From: Rubrivivax gelatinosus
GTDB taxonomy: Bacteria > Pseudomonadota > Gammaproteobacteria > Burkholderiales > Burkholderiaceae_C
Reading direction: 5' to 3'
Length of the DNA: 64,000 bases
NCBI RefSeq assembly: GCF_004340905.1
Contig: NZ_SLXD01000015.1
Location: 55,817 to 119,816, forward strand
Below the pieces are notes generated by a model. The model was not told the origin of the DNA. It saw only the letters and a list, made by a program, of their open reading frames with translations, and searched no databases. The position numbers and the translations under genes were made by a program. Below are positions 30,277 to 41,224 of the stretch, in pieces (the stretch's first letter is position 1; each line of letters begins with the position of its first letter).

Positions 30277-31030
30277 GGGACTCGGCTCCGGGTGGGACGT
30301 ACACGGTGGCACTGTGCGGCGCGCGCGGGCGCCGCGTCCGTCGTCCAGGCGACGTTCCGGCCGGTTCGCACCGGCCGGCGACGCGCTCCAGCGCCTGCAG
30401 CGCGTGCGCCGACGGGATGCGCAGGCAGCGCCGGCCGCGGCGCTCGAGCACGCCCTCGCGCTGCCACTGGCTGACCAGCGCGGACACCGTCTGGCGCGTG
30501 CTGCCCAGCAGGCTGGCGATGTCCTCCAGGCTGAGATCCAGCGGCACGCGCCAGCCTTCGCCGCAGGGCTCGCCGCGGCGCTGCACCAGCCCGAGGACGA
30601 AACGCGCGAGCCGTGCCGGCACCTCGCGGAAGGCGAGGTCCTCGACGAGGCCGACGGCGCCCGTCAGCAGCCGCCCCAGCACCGCCATCACCGGCGGCAG
30701 CAGCGCCGGGTCTTCGGACAGGCGGTGCAGGAAGGCGCGCGTGTCGATGGTCCACACGGTGGCCGCCGCGGCGGCCGTCACCCAGGCCGGCGAATGCGTC
30801 GAATAGACGTCGCCCGGCTCGAGGAAGGCCAGCGTCAGCTCGCGGTTGGTGCCGCTCAGATGCACGCGCAAGCGGCCGCTGGCGACGCAGAAGACGAGGT
30901 TGCGGCCGTCGCCGGGGGCGCACAGCACCTGGCCGCGGGCGAGCCGTCGCGGCACGAAGCCCGCCGGGGGCGCGGCCGGGACAGCGGCGGGTGTCGCGAG
31001 TCCGACAAAGGCAGTGGCATGCGCATGCAT
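30257..31030 (-). CDS. cooA: CooA-like Crp/Fnr-family CO sensor
   Basis: A 257-residue Crp/Fnr regulator whose similarity to CooA of Rhodospirillum rubrum is visible along most of its length: GRLRVHLSG, REL(T)LAFLEPGDVYSTHSP, and the recognition helix GSTRQTVSALVSQWQREG. In CooA a Cys-x-His pair binds heme; here the His is kept (about 79) but the Cys is Ser (about 77). The N-terminus is an Ala/Pro-rich arm starting MHAHATAF instead of MPPRF, so the trans ligand may differ. A C-terminal extension of about 35 residues overlaps the cowN start. Position beside cowN strongly supports CO sensing. Confidence 0.78.
   Translation of the reverse strand: MHAHATAFVGLATPAAVPAAPPAGFVPRRLARGQVLCAPGDGRNLVFCVASGRLRVHLSGTNRELTLAFLEPGDVYSTHSPAWVTAAAAATVWTIDTRAFLHRLSEDPALLPPVMAVLGRLLTGAVGLVEDLAFREVPARLARFVLGLVQRRGEPCGEGWRVPLDLSLEDIASLLGSTRQTVSALVSQWQREGVLERRGRRCLRIPSAHALQALERVAGRCEPAGTSPGRRTRRPRAPHSATVYVPPGAESREPIPL
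30992..31007. promoter_or_regulatory. Crp/CooA-like palindrome within the start of cooA
   Basis: A perfect palindrome TGTCG-N6-CGACA, the arm and spacing pattern I recall for CooA targets (TGTCA-N6-CGACA). It lies 23-38 bp downstream of the cooA start codon, inside the region encoding the low-complexity N-terminal arm. A dimer bound there could repress its own transcription. Confidence 0.4.
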
Positions 31031-31119
31031 GACCGGCCTGCAAGCAAACCCGGGACCGGCGCGCGGGCCGGGCCGCGACGAATCGACGCCGGACTGACGG
31101 AGCTCAAGCCCCGCGCAGC

Positions 31120-32676
31120 TCAGACGCGGAACACGCCCACCACCTCGGCCAGCCGCGAGGCCTGGGCGCGCAGGCTCTCGGCGGCCGCGGCGCTCTGCTC
31201 CACCAGCGCGGCGTTCTGCTGCGTCACGCGGTCGAGCTGGCCGACGGCGTCGCCGACCTGGCCGATGTCGCGCGACTGCGCCGTCGTCGCCCCGGAGATG
31301 TCGTGGATCAGCTGGCTGACGCGCTCGACCTTGCCGACGATCTCCTGCATCGCCTGGCCGGCATCGCTGACCTGGCGCGTGCCGGCCTCGACGCGTTCGA
31401 CGCTGGCGGTGATCAGGGTCTTGATCTCGCGCGCCGCCTCGGCCGAGCGCTGCGCCAGCGAGCGCACCTCGCCGGCCACCACCGCGAAGCCGCGGCCCTG
31501 TTCGCCGGCACGCGCGGCCTCGACCGCGGCGTTGAGCGCCAGGATGTTGGTCTGGAACGCGATGCCGTCGATGACCGAGATGATCTCGGCGATCTTCTGC
31601 GACGACGCGGCGATGTCGTGCATCGTCGTCACCGCATGGCCCACCACCTTGCCGCCCTGCGCGGCGGCACCGGCCGCGTCGCTGGCGAGTTCGTTGGCGC
31701 GCTGCGCGGAGTCGGCGTTGTGGCGCACCGAGTCGGTCAGCATCTCCATCGACGAGGCCGTCTGCTGCAGGTTGCTGGCCTGCTCCTCGGTGCGCTGGCT
31801 GAGGTCGGCGTTGCCCGCGGCGACCTCGCCGCTGGCGGTCTGGATCGACTCCGCCGACTCGCGCACCTGGCCCACCAGGCGGCGCAGTGCGAGCTGCATC
31901 TGCTGCAGCGAACGCAGCAGCGTCGCGGTCTCGTCGCGGCCCTCGGTGGCCAGGTCCTCGCCGAGGTCGCCACGCGCGATGCGGTCGGCCGCCGCGACGG
32001 CCGCCTGCAGCGGCTCGCAGACCGAACGCAGCGTCAGCCACAGCGCCGGCAGCAGCACGACGACGGCCAGCACCGTCAGCGCCAGGCGCAGGTTGGCGGC
32101 CAGCGTGGCGGCGTCGGCGAGTTCCTCGCGGATCGTGGCCTGGCGCGACTGGCTGGCCTTGAGCATCGCGTCGGCCGTCGTGCGCAGCGCGGTGACGTGC
32201 TCCTCGGCCGCCTCCGCGTAGGCCAGCGCGCCGGCGCTGTCCAGCACCGCCGACTGCAGCTTGTCCAGCAGCGGGCCGACGATCTCGGTGTACTGCTGCA
32301 GCTGGCCGAGCTGCTGCTTGACGAGCGCCTCGATCGTCGTGTTGCCGGCGTCGATGCGCGCGAGGTCGGCGTCGAGCTGCTTCACGCGCTCGGCCTCCGC
32401 CTTCCACAACGCGACGATGCGCTCGACTTCCACCGGATTGGCGCCCGAGGCGATGGCGTCGGCCTGCAGCCGGCGCAGGTTGGCGAGCGACTCGCGCAGC
32501 CGCGAGACGGCGTCCGAGCCCTGCTGGGCGCTGTCGAACAGCGCCGCGGTGCGTTGCGTGACGATCCGGTTCTCCACCACCCCCCAGGCGCCCAGGCCCA
32601 GGAGCGCGGCGGTCAGAACGGCCATCGAGGCCAGCAGTCGGGTGCGAAGCGTGAAGCGTCGGAGGAAACGAAGCAT
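31120..32676 (-). CDS. Methyl-accepting chemotaxis protein (4-helix-bundle sensor)
   Basis: A 518-residue chemoreceptor with a membrane segment at about 13-34, a periplasmic helical-bundle sensor to about 190, a second segment (LALTVLAVVVLLPALWLTL), HAMP, and the signalling hairpin VIDGIAFQTNILALNAAVEAARAGEQGRGFAVVA. The length is the same as that of the receptor at 12448-14004, but the sensor regions are dissimilar. No CheR-tethering tail. The CooA gene lies 89 bp downstream on the same strand, so read-through is possible. A FliA-like promoter is at 32735-32761. Confidence 0.9.
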   Translation of the reverse strand: MLRFLRRFTLRTRLLASMAVLTAALLGLGAWGVVENRIVTQRTAALFDSAQQGSDAVSRLRESLANLRRLQADAIASGANPVEVERIVALWKAEAERVKQLDADLARIDAGNTTIEALVKQQLGQLQQYTEIVGPLLDKLQSAVLDSAGALAYAEAAEEHVTALRTTADAMLKASQSRQATIREELADAATLAANLRLALTVLAVVVLLPALWLTLRSVCEPLQAAVAAADRIARGDLGEDLATEGRDETATLLRSLQQMQLALRRLVGQVRESAESIQTASGEVAAGNADLSQRTEEQASNLQQTASSMEMLTDSVRHNADSAQRANELASDAAGAAAQGGKVVGHAVTTMHDIAASSQKIAEIISVIDGIAFQTNILALNAAVEAARAGEQGRGFAVVAGEVRSLAQRSAEAAREIKTLITASVERVEAGTRQVSDAGQAMQEIVGKVERVSQLIHDISGATTAQSRDIGQVGDAVGQLDRVTQQNAALVEQSAAAAESLRAQASRLAEVVGVFRV

Positions 32677-32734
32677 GGGTTCTGACGATCGGTGCTGAGT
32701 CGGGGCCGCCCGGCACGGCGGCGGCCATGCCCGC

Positions 32735-32761
32735 GTATCGTCAGTTCGAGTGAAAAGTTGA
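32735..32761 (-). promoter_or_regulatory. FliA (sigma-28)-like promoter of the chemoreceptor gene
   Basis: On the minus strand TCAA is followed after 15 bp by GACGATAC, which agrees at six of eight positions with the sigma-28 -10 GCCGATAA. It is 59 bp upstream of the chemoreceptor start and has the best spacing of the three such elements in the window. Confidence 0.5.
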
Positions 32762-32858
32762 ATCGATTCGAGGCTGCACCGGCCATGAACTGCGCCGGCG
32801 CAAAGCCGGCCCGCCGACGCGCCCGAGCGTGGGGCAGACTTGACCACCAGCTGTCAAC

Positions 32859-32878
32859 AATGGAAACTGGTTGCCATT
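32859..32878. promoter_or_regulatory. Likely autoregulatory operator of the MarR gene
   Basis: An inverted repeat with 9-bp arms, AATGGAAAC and GTTGCCATT (one mismatch), around a TG spacer. The 20-bp size is typical of MarR-family operators. It ends 15 bp before the marR start, where binding would block transcription or translation initiation, and it is about 180 bp upstream of the divergent chemoreceptor. Confidence 0.6.
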
Positions 32879-32893
32879 CTTCCAGGCACCACG

Positions 32894-33367
32894 ATGAAGC
32901 AGATCCGCAGCAGCCCCGCCGCATCCGTATCAGACCTGATGACGGCAGCGCAGCGCCTGCAGGCGCGCCGGCTGGCCCGTGCGCACACCCTGCTCGCGCC
33001 ACTGGGGCTGACCGGCGCGCGCTGGCAGCTGCTCGACGCCATCGTGCGCGCCGGAGAGCCGCAGTCGGCGCCGCAGCTCGCCGCGACCCTGGGCCTCACG
33101 CGCCAGGGCGTGCAGAAGCAGCTCGACCTGCTGGCCGCCGACGGCCTGCTCGGCGCGCAGCCCAACCCGCGCCACCGGCGCTCGCCGCGCTACGGTCCGG
33201 GCGCCGCCGGGCAGCGCCTTCACGCCAGCGCCTCGGCGCTGCAGGCGGCCTGGGACGCGCGGCTGGCCGCGGGCCTTCCGGCGGCCGAACTCGCCGACGC
33301 GCTGGGCATCCTGAAAGCCCTGCACGCGCGGCTGGACGACAGCTTGCCGGTGTCGCCCGCGGGCTGA
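32894..33367 (+). CDS. MarR-family transcriptional regulator
   Basis: A 157-residue winged-helix regulator. The core is LAPLGLTGARWQLLDAIVRAGEPQSAPQLAATLGLTRQGVQKQLDLLAADGLL, followed by a wing with PNPRHRRSPRYG and a C-terminal dimerisation helix. MarR proteins usually repress themselves and a neighbouring gene and release DNA on binding a small phenolic or similar ligand. The candidate target is its own promoter (32859-32878) and possibly the AGE-family epimerase 76 bp downstream. The ATG at 32894 is preferred over 32840 because the operator lies between them. Confidence 0.85.
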   Translation: MKQIRSSPAASVSDLMTAAQRLQARRLARAHTLLAPLGLTGARWQLLDAIVRAGEPQSAPQLAATLGLTRQGVQKQLDLLAADGLLGAQPNPRHRRSPRYGPGAAGQRLHASASALQAAWDARLAAGLPAAELADALGILKALHARLDDSLPVSPAG

Positions 33368-33443
33368 GGGGGCGCCTCTTCACAGCACCGCAGCGCCGCA
33401 GCGCCGTCGTATCGTTGCGCGTCCTCGCCGCCAGAGTCTGCCG

Positions 33444-34697
33444 ATGTCCGAGACCGAACCCGACGCGCCCGACGGCCGCGCGCGGCCCGACTTCCGTTCG
33501 CCCGAGTTCCTGCGCGCCCACGTGCGCGACACGCTGGCCTTCTACGCCGGCCGTGCGACCGACCCCACGGGCGGTTTCTTCCACTTCTTCCGCGACGACG
33601 GCACGGTCTACGACCGGCGCACGCGCCACCTCGTCAGCAGCACGCGTTTCGTCGTCGTGCACGCGCTCGCCGCGCGCCACTTCGGCAGCCCGGCCGAGCG
33701 CGAGCGGGTGCGACACGGCCTGCGTTTCCTGCACGAGGCGCACCGCAAGGCCGACGGCGGCTACGCCTGGACGCTGGACTGGCACGAAGGCCGCGCGCAG
33801 CTCACCGACCCGACGAATCACTGCTATGGCCTGGCCTTCGTGCTGCTGGCGCACGCGCACGCGCTGATGGCCGGTGTCGACGAAGCCCGCGCCGGCCTGG
33901 ACGACACGGTGGCGCTGATGGAGCGGCGCTTCTGGGAGCCGGCCGCCGGGCTCTATGCCGACGAGGCCGACGCCGGCTGGCGGCTGGCGCCCTACCGCGG
34001 CCAGAACGCCAACATGCATGCCTGCGAGGCGATGCTCGCCGCGCACGAGGCCACCGGCGATCGCCGCCACCTCCAACGTGCGCTCGGGCTCGCGCACGCC
34101 GTCACCCAGCGCCTGGCCGCCTGCGGCCACGGGCTGATCTGGGAGCACTGGCGACGCGAGGGCGACGTCCCGTGGACGATCGACTGGGACTACAACCGCT
34201 TCGATCGCAGCAACATCTTCCGTCCCTGGGGTTTCCAGACCGGGCACCTGACCGAATGGGCCAAGCTGCTGCTGCAGCTCGACGCCCGCCTGGGTGAGCG
34301 CGCGCCGGCCTGGCTGGCCGAGACCGCGGCGCGCTGGTTCGACACCGCGCTGGCGCACGGCTGGGACGCGCAGCACGGCGGCCTGGTCTACGGCTTCGGC
34401 CCCGACCGCGGCGTCTGCGACGGTGACAAGTACCACTGGGTGCAGGCCGAGAGCCTGGCCGCGGCGGCCTGGCTGGCCGTGCGCCTGGGCGACAAGCGCT
34501 TCTGGGGCTGGTACGACCGCATCTGGGCCTACGTCTGGCGCCATTTCGTCGACCACGAGCACGGCGCCTGGTATCGCATCCTCGGCCCGGACAACCGCAG
34601 GCTGACCGACGAGAAGAGCCCCGCCGGCAAGACCGACTACCACGACATGGGGGCCTGCTGGGACGTGCTGCGCGCGCTCGGCGCGCTCGAGCGCTGA
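33444..34697 (+). CDS. AGE-family sugar epimerase/isomerase
   Basis: A 417-residue (alpha/alpha)6-barrel protein of the N-acylglucosamine 2-epimerase family. Family landmarks are FFHFFRDDG, STRFVVVHALA, LTDPTNHCYGLAFVLLAHAHAL, PYRGQNANMHACEAMLAAHEATGD, WDYNRFDRSNIFRPWGFQTGHLTEWAKLLLQL and the final KTDYHDMGACWDVL. This pattern is closest to mannose/aldose isomerases of the YihS type rather than N-acetyl-specific epimerases. The enzyme probably interconverts free hexoses. It is preceded by a MarR regulator and stands without sugar-catabolic neighbours. Confidence 0.85.
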   Translation: MSETEPDAPDGRARPDFRSPEFLRAHVRDTLAFYAGRATDPTGGFFHFFRDDGTVYDRRTRHLVSSTRFVVVHALAARHFGSPAERERVRHGLRFLHEAHRKADGGYAWTLDWHEGRAQLTDPTNHCYGLAFVLLAHAHALMAGVDEARAGLDDTVALMERRFWEPAAGLYADEADAGWRLAPYRGQNANMHACEAMLAAHEATGDRRHLQRALGLAHAVTQRLAACGHGLIWEHWRREGDVPWTIDWDYNRFDRSNIFRPWGFQTGHLTEWAKLLLQLDARLGERAPAWLAETAARWFDTALAHGWDAQHGGLVYGFGPDRGVCDGDKYHWVQAESLAAAAWLAVRLGDKRFWGWYDRIWAYVWRHFVDHEHGAWYRILGPDNRRLTDEKSPAGKTDYHDMGACWDVLRALGALER

Positions 34698-34701
34698 GGG
34701 T

Positions 34702-34929
34702 TCAGCGCGGCCGCGAAGGCCGGGGCAGCGGCTCGCGCCAGACCGCGGGGCCCGGATCGGGCACGGCGTCGGCGGCGTCGTCCGGCGGCGTGTTCACCAC
34801 GCGCACCGGCGGCAGCGGCCCGCGCGGAGGCCCTTCGGCGAGCCAGGCTTCGAACAGCGCCTCGGCCTCGTCGCCGCCGGACATCAGATCCACCATCGCG
34901 TCGGTCGGGACGCGGCCGCTCGTCGTCAT
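34702..34929 (-). CDS. Small acidic Pro-rich protein
   Basis: A 75-residue frame starting MTTSGRVPTDAMVDLMSGGDEAEALFEAWLAEGPP and ending in a Pro/Arg-rich tail. The first half resembles a short conserved acidic peptide; the rest looks disordered. GAGG lies 6 bases before the ATG. It converges on the epimerase gene, 4 bp apart. No family recognised and the evidence for expression is modest. Confidence 0.4.
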   Translation of the reverse strand: MTTSGRVPTDAMVDLMSGGDEAEALFEAWLAEGPPRGPLPPVRVVNTPPDDAADAVPDPGPAVWREPLPRPSRPR

Positions 34930-35130
34930 GGCTGCCTCGCACTGCAATCGGCGCCCGCCGGGTGCGGGCTGAACGGCCACGGGCAAGCCGGGTACCCGGC
35001 CCGCCGCGGCACCCCGCCGGTTCTGCTCGCACGCTGGGGCGCTCCGCGGCCGGCGGCCATTGCCGAGCGCGCCCGGACACGCGAACATGCACGCCGACAG
35101 GCGGTTCCAGCCGCCGACCGGGGAGGATCG

Positions 35131-36441
35131 ATGAGGCGCTTGCTCCAGGGCCTGGTTTGCTGGCTCGCCGCGCTGGCGGCTCCGGCGTCGGCCGTCACCG
35201 AGATCGTCGTCGCCACCGTCAACAACGAGCACATGATCGAGATGCAGCGCCTGACGCCGCATTTCGAACGCGCCAACCCCGAAATCCGCGTGCGCTGGGT
35301 GACGCTGGAGGAGACGGCGCTGCGCCAGCGCGTGTCCACCGACATCGCGCGCGGCAGCTCGCGTTACGACGTGCTGACCATCGGCATGTACGAGACGCAG
35401 CTGTGGGCGCCGCGCGGCTGGCTGCGGCCGATCGACCCCCCCGCGGACTACGAGATCGAGGACCTGCTGCCGGCCATCCGCGCCGGACTGACGCACCAAG
35501 GCCGCCTCTATGCCGCGCCGTTCTACGGCGAGAGCTCGATGCTCTACTACCGGCGCGACCTCGCCGAACGTGCCGGCATCGCGCTGCCCGAACGCCCCAC
35601 CTGGCGCCAGGTGCGCGACGCCGCCGAACGCCTGCACGACCCGGCCGCCGGCGTCTACGGCATCTGCCTGCGCGGCAAGCCCGGCTGGGGCGAGAACCTG
35701 GCGCTGGTGATGACGATGGCCAACGCCTTCGGCGGCCAGTGGGCCGACATGAACTGGCGTCCGCAGCTCGACAGCAAGCCCTGGCGCGACGCGGTGTCGC
35801 TGTATGTCGAGATGCTGCGGCGCTTCGGGCCGCCGGGCTCGGCGGCCAACGGCTACAACGAGCTGCTGACGCTGTTTCGCGCCGGCCGCTGCGCGCTGTG
35901 GGTCGACGCGACGATCGCCGCCGGCTTCCTCAGCGACCCCGCGACCAGCCGCGTCGCCGGCCGCGTCGGCTTCGCCCAGGCACCGCGCGCCGTCACCGCC
36001 AAAGGGGCGAACTGGCTGTGGACCTGGTCGCTGGCGGTGCCGACGACGGGATCACATCCGCAGCAGGCGCGCCGCTTCGTGAGCTGGGCCACCTCGCGCG
36101 CCTACATCGAGCTCGTCGCACGCGAACGCGGCTGGGGCGCGGTGCCCACCGGCACCCGGCGCTCGACCTACGAGAACCCCGAGTTCCAGCGCGTCGCGGG
36201 CGGCTTCGCCGCGGCCGAACGCAAGGCGATCGACAGCGCCGATCCGGACGACCCGACGCTGCCGCGCAGCCCCTACCGCGGCATCCAGTACGCGGCGATC
36301 CCCGAGTTCCAGGCCATCGGCACGGCCGTCGGCCAGCAGATCGCCGCCGCGCTGACGGGCCGCAGCACCGTCGAGCAGGCACTGCAGGCGTCGCAGGCGG
36401 CCGCCGAACGCGAGATGCGGGCCGCCGGCCTCCTCAAGTGA
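35131..36441 (+). CDS. ABC-type sugar-binding periplasmic protein heading a signalling operon
   Basis: A 436-residue extracellular solute-binding protein (family 1, sorbitol/mannitol-like). The signal peptide is LLQGLVCWLAALAAPASA. It continues TEIVVATVNNEHMIEMQRLTPHFERANPEIRVRWV, with PFYGESSMLYYRRDLAERAGI and GYNELLTLFRAGRCALWVDATIAAGF typical of polyol-binding proteins. GGGAGG precedes the ATG. No permease or ATPase gene follows. Instead its stop overlaps the start of a sensor kinase, so it probably works as the ligand-binding module of a signalling pathway. Confidence 0.85.
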   Translation: MRRLLQGLVCWLAALAAPASAVTEIVVATVNNEHMIEMQRLTPHFERANPEIRVRWVTLEETALRQRVSTDIARGSSRYDVLTIGMYETQLWAPRGWLRPIDPPADYEIEDLLPAIRAGLTHQGRLYAAPFYGESSMLYYRRDLAERAGIALPERPTWRQVRDAAERLHDPAAGVYGICLRGKPGWGENLALVMTMANAFGGQWADMNWRPQLDSKPWRDAVSLYVEMLRRFGPPGSAANGYNELLTLFRAGRCALWVDATIAAGFLSDPATSRVAGRVGFAQAPRAVTAKGANWLWTWSLAVPTTGSHPQQARRFVSWATSRAYIELVARERGWGAVPTGTRRSTYENPEFQRVAGGFAAAERKAIDSADPDDPTLPRSPYRGIQYAAIPEFQAIGTAVGQQIAAALTGRSTVEQALQASQAAAEREMRAAGLLK

Positions 36442-38711
36442 GGCTGACGCTGCCACGCTGGCTGGACCCGCGGCGCAGCCTGCGCGCGCGCTTCGCGCTG
36501 CTGCTCGGGGGCAGCGGCCTGGCGCTGGCGCTGCTGACGGCGGCCCTCGTCGGCATCGTGCAGCGGGCCCAGCTCGTGGAGCAGCAAGGCCAGTCGATGC
36601 GCCGCGAGGCGCTGCTGCTGGCGCGCGTGCTTGACGGCGCGCTGCGCCAGCGCCTGGAGCAGCTGCAGGCCACCGCCGAGCAGCCGCTGCTGGCCAGCGG
36701 GCTGTTCGAGCCGGGCGACGCGCGGCTGCTGCTCGAAGGCCTGCGCGCGCAGCAGCCGGCCTTCGCCTGGCTGGCGATCGTCGCGCCCGACGGCCGGGTG
36801 CAGGTGGCGACGAACGCGCTGCTCGAAGGCGCCGACCTGCACGCCGAACCCTGGTTCGGGCCCGCAGGCCGCGGGCCATGGATCGGCGGCCGGCGCCCGG
36901 CTGGCGCGCTGACCGCCAGCCTGGGGCTGGAGGACGGCCAGGCGACCCAGCTCGTCGACATGGGGCTGCCGCTGACCGACATGAGCGGGCGCCACATCGG
37001 GGTGCTCGTCGCGCGCCTGCGCTGGCAATGGCTGCACGGCCTGCACCAGGGGCTCGAGGGCGACCTGGCGGCCGGCAGCGGGCTCGAGAGCGCGGTGCTC
37101 GACCGCGACGGCCGCGTGCTGCTGGGCCCGCCGGCCTGGCTGGACCGGCCGCCGCCGTTGCGCCCCGCACCCGGCAGCGCCCCGGCCCTGTCGACCTGGC
37201 CCGGCGAAGGCGAGTACCTCGGCGACTGGGTGCGCGGGCCCGGCGACGGCGGCGCCGCGGGGCTGACGGTGCTGCTGCGCCAGCCGGCCGAGCTCGCCCT
37301 GCGCCCGGCCGTCGAGATGTCGCGCCGGCTGCTGCTGCAGGGCATGGTCGGCACGCTGGCGTTCATCGTGCTGAGCATCTGGCTGGCGGCCCGCGTGGCG
37401 CGGCCGATCGGCGAACTGTCGGCCGCGGCGCTGCGTGTCGTGCACGACCAGCCGCCGCAGTTCGCCGCGATCCCGCTCGGGCGCGAGGACGAGGTGGCGC
37501 AGGTCGCGCACGCGCTGCGCCGCCTGCACGACGAGCTGTCGCGCCGGCTCGAGCAGCAGCAGCTCGCCACCGCACGCTACGAGACCCTGTTCCGCAATGC
37601 GCCCGTGGCGATCTATCTCGCGGTCGAGGACCGGCTGCTGATCGCCAACGAGGCCTGCCTGCGCCTGTTCGGCGTGCCGCACGCCCAGGCACTGGTCGGG
37701 CGCGGCAGCGCCGAGCTGTTCCATCCCGACGACGGGGCGCTGGCCACGCTGCGCCAGCGCCAGCAGGCCGCGCTGCAGCCTGGCGGCGCGCCGACACCGA
37801 CCCTGGAGCATCGCATCCTGCGCCTGGACGGCAGCGTCGCAGAGGTCGAGTCGACCGCGATGGGGCTCGCGCTCGCCGAAGGCCGCGGCGTGCAGGTGGT
37901 GCTGCACGACATCACCGAGCAGCGCCAGGCGCAGGCGGCGCTGCGTGAACTGAACGCCCAGCTCGAGGCGCGCGTGGCCGCGCGCACCGCCGAGCTGCAG
38001 GCCGCCAACGCCGAGCTCGACGCCTTCGCCTACGCCGTCTCGCACGACCTGCGCGCCCCGTTGCGCGCGATGACCGGTTTCTCGCAGGCGCTGATCGAGG
38101 ACCACGGCCCCGCGCTCGCCCCCCAGGCCCGGGGCTATCTGGACCAGATCGTGCTCGCCGGCCAGCGCATGGGTGAGCTCGTCGAGGGCCTGCTGACCCT
38201 GTCGCGCACGGTGCGCGGGGCGCTGTCGGTGGCGCCGGTGGACCTGTCGGCGCTGGCCGCGCTGACGGTGGCCGACCTGCGCCGCGCCGACCCCGCCCGC
38301 GAGGTCGGGATCGAGGTCGAGCCCGGCCTCGTCGCGCAGGGCGACCGGCGCATGCTGGCAGCGCTGGTCAACAACCTCCTGGGCAACGCCTGGAAGTACA
38401 CCGCCGGGCGCACCGGGGCCCGCATCCGCGTGTACGCGACCCTCGATGACGGCCTGCGCTGGTTCTGCGTGGAGGACAATGGCGCCGGCTTCGACATGGC
38501 GCACGCGGGCCGGCTGTTCAAGGCCTTCGCGCGGCTGCACCGGCAGGACGAGTTCCCGGGTCTGGGCATCGGACTGGCCACGGTGCAGCGCATCGTCCAC
38601 CGCCACGGCGGGCGCATCGAGGCCGAAGGCAGCCCGGGCGGGGGCGCCAGGTTCCGCTTCACGCTCCCCGAGCGGCCGCGGACAGCGGGCAACGAAGGAG
38701 CGACCGCATGA
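36438..38711 (+). CDS. Sensor histidine kinase with periplasmic sensor, HAMP and PAS
   Basis: A 757-residue kinase. It has a membrane segment at about 17-38, a periplasmic Cache-like domain to about 290, a second segment (GMVGTLAFIVLSIWLAA), HAMP, a PAS domain (LFRNAPVAIYLAVEDRLLIANEACLRLFG), a phytochrome-type HisKA region with AYAVSHDLRAPLRAMTGFSQ and an ATPase domain (NLLGNAWKYT, DNGAGFDM, GIGLATVQRIVHRHGG). GTG at 36438 overlaps the binding-protein stop (GTGA), so the binding protein and kinase are made together. The likely logic is that the binding protein docks on the periplasmic domain. Confidence 0.9.
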   Translation: MRLTLPRWLDPRRSLRARFALLLGGSGLALALLTAALVGIVQRAQLVEQQGQSMRREALLLARVLDGALRQRLEQLQATAEQPLLASGLFEPGDARLLLEGLRAQQPAFAWLAIVAPDGRVQVATNALLEGADLHAEPWFGPAGRGPWIGGRRPAGALTASLGLEDGQATQLVDMGLPLTDMSGRHIGVLVARLRWQWLHGLHQGLEGDLAAGSGLESAVLDRDGRVLLGPPAWLDRPPPLRPAPGSAPALSTWPGEGEYLGDWVRGPGDGGAAGLTVLLRQPAELALRPAVEMSRRLLLQGMVGTLAFIVLSIWLAARVARPIGELSAAALRVVHDQPPQFAAIPLGREDEVAQVAHALRRLHDELSRRLEQQQLATARYETLFRNAPVAIYLAVEDRLLIANEACLRLFGVPHAQALVGRGSAELFHPDDGALATLRQRQQAALQPGGAPTPTLEHRILRLDGSVAEVESTAMGLALAEGRGVQVVLHDITEQRQAQAALRELNAQLEARVAARTAELQAANAELDAFAYAVSHDLRAPLRAMTGFSQALIEDHGPALAPQARGYLDQIVLAGQRMGELVEGLLTLSRTVRGALSVAPVDLSALAALTVADLRRADPAREVGIEVEPGLVAQGDRRMLAALVNNLLGNAWKYTAGRTGARIRVYATLDDGLRWFCVEDNGAGFDMAHAGRLFKAFARLHRQDEFPGLGIGLATVQRIVHRHGGRIEAEGSPGGGARFRFTLPERPRTAGNEGATA

Positions 38712-39148
38712 ACGAGCGCGTGATCCTGCTGGTGGAGGACAACCCGCAGGACGAGATGCTGACGCTGCGCGCCTTGGGGCGCGCGCGCGTGGCCAACCGC
38801 ATCGACGTCGTGCGCGACGGCCAGCAGGCACTGGACTACCTCTTTTGCCAAGGCGAGTTCGCCGGGCGCGCCGGCCCCGCGCTGCCCACCGTCGTGCTGC
38901 TGGACATCGGCCTGCCGCGGCTGACCGGGCTGGAGGTGCTGGGCCGGCTGCGTGCCGACCCCCGCACGCGCCTGCTGCCCATCGTCGTGCTGACCTCCAG
39001 CGACGAGGATGCCGACCGCATGGCCTCCTACGAAGGCGGCGCCAACAGCTTCGTGCGCAAGCCGGTGGACTTCGGCGAGTTCGCCGAGCGTGTCGCCAGC
39101 CTGGGCGTGTACTGGCTGGCCACCAACGAGCCGCCCACCCGGGACTGA
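38708..39148 (+). CDS. Single-domain response regulator (Rcp1-like)
   Basis: A 146-residue receiver with no output domain: ILLVEDNPQDEMLTLRAL, phosphoacceptor Asp in VVLLDIGLPRLTGLEVL, TSSDEDADR, and the Lys in FVRKPVDFGEF. This type typically partners phytochrome-like kinases and passes phosphate onward. Its ATG overlaps the kinase stop (ATGA). It is followed directly by a hybrid kinase. Confidence 0.9.
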   Translation: MNERVILLVEDNPQDEMLTLRALGRARVANRIDVVRDGQQALDYLFCQGEFAGRAGPALPTVVLLDIGLPRLTGLEVLGRLRADPRTRLLPIVVLTSSDEDADRMASYEGGANSFVRKPVDFGEFAERVASLGVYWLATNEPPTRD

Positions 39149-39149
39149 G

Positions 39150-41171
<2,022 letters not shown>

Positions 41172-41224
41172 CGGGCACCGGGCTTGCCGTCGCTGCGGGC
41201 CTGACCCCCCCGCAGGAGAGCCCC

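Noticed and set aside
30277..30420. Sigma-54 promoter for cowN
   Set aside because: TGGCAC is present only on the wrong strand and lacks the TTGC element at the required spacing.
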